A stretch of DNA of 64,000 bases from Mesodorylaimus sp. YZB2_4. Taxonomy: Eukaryota; Nematoda; Enoplea; Dorylaimida; Dorylaimidae. Both the position numbers and the translations under genes were made by a program. Shown in pieces: positions 55,004 through 64,000 of the stretch. A model generated the notes under the pieces. It was not told the DNA's origin. It did no database searches and was given only the letters and a program-made list of their open reading frames with translations. Position 1 is the stretch's first letter. Each line of letters starts with the position of its first letter. The stretch lies in NCBI GenBank assembly GCA_030248295.1, contig JASANH010000032.1, positions 1-64,000 on the forward strand, in the 5' to 3' direction.

Positions 55004-56257
55004 AACAGGTCTGGAAGCATGAGTACAACAGAAATCTGTGAGAGGTCATGGAGCAACTTTTGTCCACTGATCGCGAGGTAACAAAATCTCGCTGACGACG
55101 TTTCGAATCCGATGCGACTTAGGGGGGTGCAACAGGCTGAACGACCGTACATTGGAGAAGGTACCGCGGGGAGCGGATGGACTCAAAAATCCTCCAGGTA
55201 GGTCACCTAGTCCTACTGTAGGTGGCTGAGACATCAACCCAACGGGTTTCAGCCTCGCCTGGAGGAGCGTATCGACTGGCCAACGAAGGCAAGCCAATAC
55301 ACTGCTCCATGTATAAGGCAGCCAATCAAGGCAACCAAATACACAACATTCCCCACCGGCCAAACACGCCTATTGCAGGGGGGGGGGGCGTACTGTACTG
55401 TGCTGTATGAGTGTGTGGCCCACTGTTTGTATGAAGGGCCACCAAATTCAAATAAGCCAAACTCTTCATAACGCCTTGCATCTGAGAGTCAATACAATTT
55501 TTTCCGTAGCCCCACCCCGTCTTCCCCTCGTTCTATTCCCTTCAATGCGCAGAATGCACCTGACTCAAGCAGGCTCCTGCTTTAAGATATAACCAGTCAT
55601 CTGTCTTTCTTAGAGCTTTCGCCAACCGATAAATCAAATGAGCCTGCCTGCAAACTGTCTGCTCAGGAAACTAAAAGTCCGTTTTTCCCATCAAGCGAAG
55701 GAAGTTTTTGAGGTACAATGATGAAAAGGCTGCAACAATAGGGGATATGCAAAACTAAAGGCAGCTATAATGACCGTTTGCCAAAAGTAAATGTGCGTAA
55801 AACGTTTTTGCACTTATTTCAACCAACGCTTTGTCGAACAAAATGTAAGAGATTCGAAAAAGTTGAACTTAAAAATTTTTTTAAACTTTGCACACTGCGT
55901 CTTCATTATTTTCCTGAACAAATGTGTGACAGCCGCATGGAGAAATTTCCTGCGTCTACTGCGCCTTTCCGAATACTTATTAGTTACAAATTCAACTCTC
56001 TGGGCTAAAGTCAAAGATTCCATCCAGTAGGGACTACGCCATTGGCTGCTCTAGCATTGCATCTCTTAAAGTCGGGTTGCGTTCAAAATATTTGAAGTTC
56101 CTCAGACTTTGCACAGACGCAAAAAGAATGGCGTGAGGTGTAGAGCCAGCCGACATCGACAGAGAGCAGTGTGGCGCCGTTTCAAACTTGTGCTGGCTTG
56201 AATAACAGAGGATCAGATTTGCTGAGTTCTACACCCACCTACTTTACACTTTACAAT
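55004..56257. other. Intergenic region, no gene seen
   Basis: Contains a short relic of the CAACCC/GGGTTG repeat near 55,228-55,250 and a G run near 55,379-55,388. Short frames only. Confidence 0.4.
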
Positions 56258-56842
56258 ATGCCCACGTATCAAGACAGTCGTTATTTCCGCGTATGTTGTT
56301 GCCATTCGCGACGATGGGCGCTGGTCATCGGAGTCGTGGAGCTTATCGTATTTACGGGATATTTGGTCTTGTCGGCCAAGGACTTTCTCAGTGGTGATGC
56401 AGACCACGGCGACACGAGAATGGCGTCATTTTTATTTGCTGTAGTCTTTTTCCTCTTGTGGCTTCTAGTCGTACCACTGCTCATATATGGCGTTCTGGGA
56501 GAGAAGCCGTTGTGTCTTATTCCTCATATTATCATGCAGGTAAGGTAATTTTGTCTAAATTTTTTTAGGTTAAAAGTCTTATTCTAGTTCCTAACAATCG
56601 CTGGCTGCATTGCATGGGCAATCTTGCTGGTGCTTTTTGGTATTATGGCTGCCGCCCACAAGACTTCAGTTCCTGATCAAGAGAAATACAAACAGGCGAT
56701 TTCGATATTTGTAATTGCAACTGTGGTTTTATTGTGCGTAGTTGCTGTGCTGCAAATGTTCTTCGTTTATGTAATTATACGTTGCTATCGTTATTTGAAA
56801 GAAAAGCTAAGCCAATCGACATCTAGCGTCATACCAGCTTAA
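56258..56842 (+). CDS. LAPTM4-like tetraspan membrane protein
   Basis: Two exons, 56258-56539 and 56588-56842, with a 48-base intron (ATGCAG|GTAAGG ... TTCTAG|TTCCTA) in phase 0; 178 residues. It starts with a cysteine cluster before TM1 (RVCCCHSRRWALVIGV), as in LAPTM4, and ends after TM4 with VYVIIRCYRYLKEK, matching the CYRY ending of LAPTM4 membrane cores. Four membrane segments lie near residues 22-45, 58-85, 95-118 and 133-160. LAPTM4/5 proteins reside in late endosomes and lysosomes and help sort transporters and receptors; the role here is inferred. The C-terminal tail is short and lacks PPxY motifs. It is the intact family reference for the gene at 30,195-36,113 and the relics at 41,261 and 42,490. 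Confidence 0.75.
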
Positions 56843-57433
56843 AACTACGGTACATTATTTTATGTGCTTGAAAGTATAATGTAGTCTTTACATTGAAAGA
56901 GTAAAACAGCCTTTCAGTACTTCTCTTTTCTGAAAACCCTGCTGTTTTGATGGACCCTTCTGGTGACTATTGTATACTGCAAATACGAAAATCCGTATTG
57001 AAAACACTTTTTTAAATCCCCGCTGAGATTTCTTATGACAAATTGGACCGTGTGTTATGTGCGCGAGTGACTTATTGCTCACTTTTCAAAACTGATCATA
57101 CTCGAGGACGTTCGGAGATTACCGTTGGAAAAGCAAATCTTACAGGTACTACTAGACAAAAATTACACGAGAGCTGAGATAAAAATTATTGCTGTTGTAG
57201 AATTTTCTATAGGGAAAATTCAGTGTGAAAAAAAACTAAACGAGTGAGAATTACTTGAGGGTGTACTCTATATGAGTGACATATTTGGTTTGGAAATTTT
57301 GCTGCAGGCGCTGATGAATGCGCATCGCGATGACGCATGCTCTTCTTTAAAACCCTTTAAATACTGTGCTGTACTTTTGTTATATTATTGTTTAGATTTC
57401 CACGTTCTACGTTCCAATTGTGTCTTTTTCATT
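56843..57433. other. Intergenic region before NAC-beta
   Basis: No gene; presumably contains the promoter and leader of NAC-beta. Confidence 0.4.
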
Positions 57434-59521
57434 ATGAATCAAGAAAAGTTAAAGGCTCTTCAAGCCCAAGTACGAATCGGCGGAAAGGTAAGTTTGTGGG
57501 TCGAAGATATATTTGCTCTGTACGTTCTGTGTTGATCAAAAATTATTTCTAATCAGACCCCTCTTCCAGGGAACGGCAAGAAGGAAGAAGAAGGTGATTC
57601 ATAAAACTGCGACGACTGATGATAAAAAATTACAAAGTAGTTTGAAAAAGTTGTCCGTGACCAATATCCCTGGGATTGAGGAGGTATGATGTGGACGGTA
57701 CTTACCTGCCATTATGCCTATCATGTAATAGCGTAATAATTGCGATAATTTGGCCCCCAATTTTAAAGGCGTCGGCTTACATATGTAGGTCTCCAATTCT
57801 CCAGATCACCAGTGACTCTACTCCTGTGTCAAAAACGGTTTTTTTAAACGGCATGCATGATAATTGTTTCCAGTACATAGGCTACTGCACAAAATCACAA
57901 GAGTATTTGTCAATTATGACTTATCTCTGTCTGATTTACATTACTGTGTGATGAAATTCGGAAAGAGTGGCCTTAGCGTAATAACACGACTGTCAAAGTT
58001 TTTAAGTCCAGCAACTAATAACTGCTTGTTTTACTGCAGGTAAATATGATCAAAGAAGATGGTTCCGTGATTCATTTTAACAATCCGAAAGTACAAGCTT
58101 CCGTTCCAGCGAATACGTTTGCCATTGTTGGACAAAGTGAAAATAAAGGTAAGCCGGAATATTCTTCAGACTTGCAATTACACTTGTACAAACTACTGGC
58201 TGGCTCCGTCTTATGGATTAGAACTTATGGAAACGCCTAATTTTAGAAATCACCGACATGCTACCTGGAATTTTGAACCAACTCGGCCCGGAAAGTTTGA
58301 CTCATTTGAAGCGTTTGGCCAGTAACGTGAGCAACTTGACCAGCGGCGGATTTTCCAGTGGAGACGCGCCTCCGACAGTTGTGGAAGAAGACGAAGACGT
58401 GCCTGGTAAGAAACTTGGTGTCTTCTAGGATGTTGAGACAACACACTGTAAATACAGACAAGTATGGGCATGGTCGGCTGGGTTTTTGGGGTGGGGGAGG
58501 GGGAGGGAGTAGAGATCAGATCAGATCGCCTAAACCTGATCTGATTGCGTAAGAGACAGGTCAGGTTTGGGTCGAATCGAGTGAGTGAGTTGTATGATTG
58601 TTCATATAAAGTACTGTTGGCTCGCTGGACAATTGGCCTGTGCTTTGAGGTCAGGCCTTGGTCCAGCCCGCATACAATTTGATCGCTTTTGCTTCCTTCT
58701 TTTTCTTTCTTCCTGCTGCACCTGAGGTGGGGGGGGGGTGTTGAGAGGAAGGGTTCAGTCTCCTGGCCGGCCCAACAGGGGGGTTCCCCCCCCCCCGTTT
58801 CCCAGCATCACGGTCAATTGGTCAGGAATTGCAGGCGACAAATATCACAAGGACTGAAAGCCTGTAATTCCTTATCAGCCGTGTGTTGCTGATGATTCTG
58901 AGCGTGCGTTGCTTGGTCTATTGTCAGCATTGACCGATCCAACCACAGGCCTGGATCCCGACCCGCTTAAAAATATGAAGTATGAACGGCGATTACATGG
59001 TTGCCATAAACCTGTCATGTTTCCCCGCTATCACATGTCGGACACATCCAAACGACACTGGAGAACTAACCAGCACCTAAAGAGTGATTTTATATCGATT
59101 TGAGAGAAAAGCTTGGGACTTCTTGTCAATAGTATGCCACACATTAGCATTCTTAGCAGGTAAAGCGTGGAAAATTAGACAGCTGATCTAGCTTTCGGAT
59201 CGAATCGGGAACTGGTCCATCCCTCGGTTCTGTTTATGCTGGGTCAAAGTTCTCGAATGTCGCGCCCAAATCGGGATCAAGTCCCGCTTCAGGCGCTGGT
59301 TAGTACTCCGTCTCGTTTTGAATGGTCTGATGGACGGTGACAGTGACAGTGATCAAATCATGCCTATGGGAGTTTTCTTTCCTACTTATCATGGGAATAA
59401 TTTTTTCGCACAAATTTATCGCTTTCTTTAATACTTAATTTTTTTAGAACTCGTTGGCGATTTTGACGAACCAATGAAAAAGGACGTTGAAAGTGCTCGT
59501 GAGCCTGTTGCTGCTCAATAA
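57434..59521 (+). CDS. BTF3: Nascent polypeptide-associated complex subunit beta (BTF3)
   Basis: Five exons: 57434-57487, 57570-57683, 58040-58148, 58247-58405, 59448-59521; 169 residues, phases consistent. It begins [19 protein letters not shown] as in animal BTF3b, followed by the ribosome-binding basic motif [10 protein letters not shown], then the NAC domain ([50 protein letters not shown]) and an acidic tail with [17 protein letters not shown]-beta pairs with NAC-alpha on the ribosome near the exit tunnel and controls targeting of nascent chains. Intron 4 (about 1 kb) carries repeat debris including GATCAGATC words near 58,515 and G/C runs near 58,729 and 58,787. AATAAA overlaps the stop codon. 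Confidence 0.97.
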
Positions 59522-59522
59522 A
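59517..59522 (+). terminator. AATAAA poly(A) signal overlapping the NAC-beta stop codon
   Basis: The final codons read GCTCAATAAAG: the TAA stop at 59,519-59,521 lies inside AATAAA. If used, the 3' UTR would be only some 10-30 bases. The next gene starts 387 bases downstream. Confidence 0.55.
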
Positions 59523-59907
59523 GAACGAATAGAGGCCTTTGAGACGAGCCGAATTTATCTGGGTGACGTGAAAAGTGATCAGATACTTCACACGTTGGTA
59601 TTAGATTTTTGTAGACGCCTTAGGCGGGTCGAAATCTTGTGTTTCGCTTCAGTGGCTTTCTTCAGCTTTTTGTAACTGATTCAGGTCTTCGATGCTTTGT
59701 TTGAAAAAAAATTAAAAGCAAAAATGTCGTCTGTTATTGATTGGGAAATCGAAAATGATCGATTTCATGCTTTGGGATGTGTTCACGGGTGTCTGATGGC
59801 AGTGGGCATGTATTGCTTGTGAGTTGAGAGCAGGTCGGATTGATCAAAGCGAGTAGGTTTTGCGATTGGTGTTCGTATTTGAGGTTCGGTCAGCCCATCG
59901 TATAATC

Positions 59908-62900
59908 ATGGGAGATCCAGGAAAAGATCACTCGTTGACTTTAAAAGGTAACAATCCATTATTTACTCAGCGAAGTCTAAAGTTCTACATCTTTTCAGTC
60001 ATGCGACTCACCAGGCCCAATTTTCTATCATCTTTGGGCATGACGATGGAGGACGAGGACCTGGGTGGGGAGCAGTTCAATAACGCTTTGTTGATCAATG
60101 GTGGATCAGGACTCGATGCCATAACGCACTGTCTTATGCTGCCGCAGAGTATCGAGTAAGCAGTGCAAGTTGTGGAATGCGAATGCAGCCTGAGTTGCAT
60201 GCCTTACCCGCATAGATCTTGATGAGATTGCAGTGCATCGAAAACACAGGGTAGCAGTATTCTCTCCTGGGTCCAGTTGGCATAAGGGAATCTGCGGCTT
60301 TATATTTGCTAGCTATTCAGGGCGGGTTGTTGGTCATCTGCCGCGAACAAATGGTGAAAAAAGCACCCTTTAAAAATCCCGATCCCAAACGAACGTTAGC
60401 TGGGAGCGCTCCCGTCATGGTGATTTTTCAGCCGCAGACCAAGTCGGTAGACTAGTTGCGCATCGTTGTTTTTTTGGCGACGTGTAGAAGCTACTGATTA
60501 CAGCGGGTAGTTTCTCCAGTCATACTGACCCAGCACGCTTACAGTCGTTTTGTTTGCATTAGGTAGCCTCGTCTTTCTATTCATGTCACTGTTATATGCG
60601 TATGTGTAAAAACACTGGTGTGAGCGAGCTCCTCGTCCGTGACTGAATTATTTGCATTTTTCTGGAACCGAGTCGAGCAGCTTTTTTAGCGGACAACTGC
60701 TGAACTATGTATTCCGCGCCCAGCTGAAAGTCATATGTCGTTTCTCTTATTAGCCCAGCAGAATTAGGGTGTCGAGATGGCCTTTTAGCGATAAGGCAAC
60801 CCAGTAAAGGATAGTTTAAGGAATCTAGGCTGGAAGAGCTGGGTCGAGGCACTATAAATGACGAACCCTGTACATACTGTGTAATGTTGAGCTATGCACT
60901 AGCCACACTTTATCATTCTCAAGCAGATAAAGCGGAAAAATTTAAGTTACCGATCCAGCAGTCGGATTGGCTCGGCTGGCTTGGTGGATCGGTTGATGCT
61001 TGTCTCCCTCCACCTGGGTACGCAGGTTACATTTCACGTCTTTGATAACGCTATTACCACAACATGCGCAGTCTCTATCTATTCCTATCAGCATTCAATT
61101 ACTGCCATTTTGCGACAAACAAAAAAACTTGCTCAAGGCTAAAGTTTTTGTGTGTAATTGAAAATCATGAGGCCACTTTATATTCTAACTCTACATGTTT
61201 GACATCCTGGCATGGTCGTGACTGATTGTGCTTTCAGGAATATTCATCTTGGTGAAACATTCACATGTTACGTCTGCGTGCACAATGACAGTCAGGATGT
61301 GGTCACTGATGCGTCTTTGAAGGTAATAACATCAGCCGCATGTCATCCTTCTCTTTCCCATCGACTACAGTACAGTATGTTGCAATGCAGTGAACTTTTT
61401 GAAATAAATCACACCACATGGTATCGTTAGCATGGATCTATCAGAAATCAGTGCACCACTGACAGTATCCTTCTTGAAGGTCGATCTTCAAACTGCTACG
61501 CAGCGTATTAGTGTTCCGTGCAAATTTCAAGACCCTACGCATATTTTGAAGCCCGAAGAAACGCTTGGCGAAGTAATTAGTCACGAAGTCAAAGAAATTG
61601 GGCAACATATGTTAGTTGTGTCGTGCATTCCTCACATTGCGTACCTTAACTAGTGTCATTTTCAGACTTGTCTGCGCTGTCAGTTATACAAATGCTGCTG
61701 GCGAGAAACTTTATTTTCGCAAGTTTTTCAAGTTCCCTGTCACCAAACCGTTGGATGTGAGGACAAAATTTTATAACGCAGAGGTAAGATTATAAGGCAT
61801 AGTTTCGGGTTATGGCGTAGATTCAACGAAAAAAGTGTTTGGCAAGGACCAGACTGCAAAGCATTGTAGTCTCCTTTAATTTTAGGATAATTTGGTAAGT
61901 GCCTGATTCACGCAATTCACCAGCAGGCTCCCCCTGCTCTGCTGCAAGGGTACCGCTTGCCTTTTTTTACCACTTGCAGGCACTAATTTCAGTTTTGTTT
62001 CCTGATGTGTTCACCTTTTGTGCAAATGTTGGTGGTGGGTGGGGATTTGACTGGTGTCTAATCCTGGTGGAGGGAGACCACTGACATGACAGCTCGGCAA
62101 AGTGTTCTGACATTAAAGTATACTAAAGCACCGAATTAAGAGCACTGGTTTGGGTTATACTGTATAGTATCACTGAAGCGAAAACGGTTTCGCTTGCTCA
62201 CCAACTAAATTTGAAGTTTTTCACAAACTTTAAATTTCAAGCTTATTTTTTGTTTCTGTAGTCTGACGACGTATATTTGGAAGCGCAAATTCAAAATACC
62301 ACTCATTTGCCTATGGTTATGGAAAAAGTTTGTCTGGAGCCATCTGATTTGTACACAGCATTCGAGGTCAATTCTGTTGATCCACAGAGCAAGTAAGGCC
62401 TGAGTATTTTTCAATTCTTTCAATTCCCGCCAAGCAGGAATTTGAATTCGTTCACTATTTTTAGTGAGTCGTCTTTTAATTCACTTCCATACCTGAACCC
62501 GAACGATACTCGTCAATATTTGTACTGTCTGCGACCCAAGCCGGGACTACCAACCAAGTCGTACCGTGGGGTAACTCATATCGGGAAGTTGGATATGGTG
62601 TGGAGGACGACGATGGGAGAAAGGGGCAGGCTACAAACTAGCCAATTGCAGAGAATGGTATGGGTTTGCGGTCTGTTTTTTATTGACACGTGGGGCGTCT
62701 GGAGTTTTTACGGGTCCTTGTGTGGCAGGCATTCCCGGCTTAGGCACGCTGACTGTACAGTAGTCTACTGCAGAAGTTTCATACTGGAGTCGCCCTTTTA
62801 GGTCTGTCAGACAGACTTATGTTCTGCAGGGTGCATTGTTTGGAAACACATACAATGGCCAGTGATGACTCATTTCAGACTCCTGGTTATGGTGACCTAC

Positions 62901-63330
62901 GGCTGACAGTTGAAGAAGTTCCAAGCGTGGTCAAAGCACAAAAGGCATTTCAAATTATTTGTCGTGTGCACAATTGCAGGTAATAAAACAGCAGATTTCA
63001 TGTATTTATTTGTAGTATGTAGATCGATATTTTTAGTGAAAGGACTCTCGATCTGCAATTATCCGTTGAGTCTGCTCTGCAACAAGGTTTGGTCTGGTGT
63101 AGTGATTGTTGCGTCGAACTCGGTCATTTAGAGGCCAACGCCACATTGGATTTGCCGCTTATGCTGACGCCTGTTGCCACTGGATTGCAGGTATGCTAGC
63201 TGAGGTTGGCATGCCAGAAATATTGGAAAAGATATTTTTATAGACCTTATCTGGCATTCGATTGACGGATTTGTTGTTGAAGAGGACATATGAGCATGAT
63301 GAGATCGCGCAGGTGTTCGTGGTGACTTGA
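59908..63330 (+). CDS. TRAPPC13: TRAPP complex subunit 13
   Basis: Ten exons: 59908-59947, 59999-60155, 61238-61322, 61480-61610, 61666-61783, 62262-62392, 62465-62657, 62879-62979, 63037-63190, 63244-63330; 398 residues against about 417 in human, all phases agreeing. Motifs in order are [114 protein letters not shown], and the end [26 protein letters not shown]13 belongs to the TRAPP tethering complexes that act as Rab exchange factors in ER-Golgi traffic and autophagy. Exon 4 uses a GTTAGT donor. Intron 2 (1.1 kb) is the longest. The C-terminus is complete. Confidence 0.96.
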
Positions 63331-64000
63331 TTATGAAGCACGTTAATTAATTATGTGATATACAATTAGGTAGGATGTGTGATGAGGCCTGGGGAAGGCG
63401 GAAACTGTGGTGGTGTGCGATACGCGTAAATAGGCGGCCATTTTTGTATTGGGAAAGTGGAAGTACAATAAATGTTTTTCAATTGTACAGTACAGTTCTT
63501 AAAATGTTGAGTTCTACAGTATGAGGCGGGTATATCCAGTGAGGTTGGCACACCAGAAAAATATATAACCTGTTTTCTTTGGGAATATGCACGCTCTCCA
63601 CGTTGCCGCATAGGCCGCGTGTACGTTCCCAAAGAAAACAGATAGTAGTTACAGTGCGAATAAATAGCATAAAATTCGAGCATCTTGGAACGAATGTCTA
63701 GTAGACAGGAAATGCATATGAAATCGTGTTTTCCTGTTGAAGTCGAGCCTTAGCCGCTTTTTGCTGATTGCATTTGAGGCGATAAATTACGAATTTGTGA
63801 CTCCTGCAGGCAGCCACAGTGTGTTGGCCAACTACAGCATTTTAATGCAGTACGGAATTTGTTGTCGTACATGATATACTCATGGAGTTCGACACCAAAA
63901 CATTTGAAACGAAGCGAAGTTCAAGTAATATGGAGTTTTATGTCAAGCATCCAAGATCAGATGTCATATTAACAAAACACGCATTCAATGACTAATAAGT
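63331..64000. other. Downstream region with a stem-loop
   Basis: No gene recognised up to the window edge. It holds two TAC(A/T)GTA words (63,486 and 63,515) and the stem-loop listed at 63,570-63,641. Confidence 0.4.
63570..63641. repeat. Stem-loop with 25-base arms
   Basis: CTGTTTTCTTTGGGAA at 63,570 pairs exactly with TTCCCAAAGAAAACAG ending at 63,641, and pairing continues with few mismatches to CACGC, around a loop of about 22 bases. It lies 240 bases after TRAPPC13. It may be a small MITE or a structured 3' element. Confidence 0.8.

Noticed and set aside
61899..62084. Small plus-strand frame within TRAPPC13
   Set aside because: Lies in intron 5, between exons that join cleanly in frame.

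Overview
This window is a piece of an animal nuclear genome. It has spliced genes with GT-AG introns (the shortest about 48-90 bp), conserved metazoan proteins, intronless class A GPCR genes with many broken copies, and a heavy load of decayed transposons, SINEs and foldback elements. Nothing in it is operon-like or prokaryotic. The gene mix (TMEM26, KCTD8/12/16-type, TTD14, NAC-beta, TRAPPC13, LAPTM4-like tetraspans, Srsx-like chemosensory GPCRs) points to an invertebrate, probably an ecdysozoan. A tardigrade is my favoured guess, but that is inference and not shown by the sequence.

Layout. 1-3,200: remnants of a Polinton/Maverick-type element (packaging-ATPase relic plus a second decayed ORF), a tRNA-derived SINE, and a C-terminal GPCR fragment. 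4,516-5,505 (-): KCTD8/12/16-like single-exon gene. 8,029-10,090 (-): three-exon TMEM26 gene. 13,159-14,169 (-): neuropeptide-type GPCR. 17,043-18,311 (-): MFS transporter. 18,880-21,600: nested repeats. 22,596-29,301 (+): eleven-exon TTD14 gene. 30,195-36,113 (+): probable two-exon LAPTM4-like gene whose long intron contains an intronless GPCR (33,061-34,101). 38,720-39,751 (+): Srsx-like GPCR, with a recent truncated duplicate at 44,551-45,378. 40,500-47,000: foldback elements, relics of the LAPTM4-like second exon, a second SINE, an A/T-only tract and a LINE endonuclease scrap. 48,157-49,145 (+) and 52,830-53,775 (-): two inverted GPCR paralogues, each killed by different lesions. 54,300-55,000: inverted repeat and a GGATC-rich transposon. 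56,258-56,842 (+): intact LAPTM4-like gene. 57,434-59,521 (+): NAC-beta/BTF3. 59,908-63,330 (+): TRAPPC13.

The genes do not form one pathway. The conserved ones are unrelated housekeeping or membrane-trafficking genes (ribosome-associated NAC-beta, TRAPP vesicle tethering, lysosomal-type LAPTM4, TTD14 membrane trafficking) mixed with fast-turnover receptor genes.

The most unusual signal is the 7-mer TAC(A/T)GTA, which I find about 40 times by eye, never in a coding exon, against roughly 10 expected from base composition. It has the form of the excision scar of a TA-targeting Tc1/mariner-class transposon with CAG termini. Two repeat pairs in the window carry the scar in one copy and an unscarred site in the other. 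This suggests the intergenic DNA records many past excisions. Exon boundaries were placed by hand from reading frame, splice consensus and family alignment, and transcription starts were not determined.
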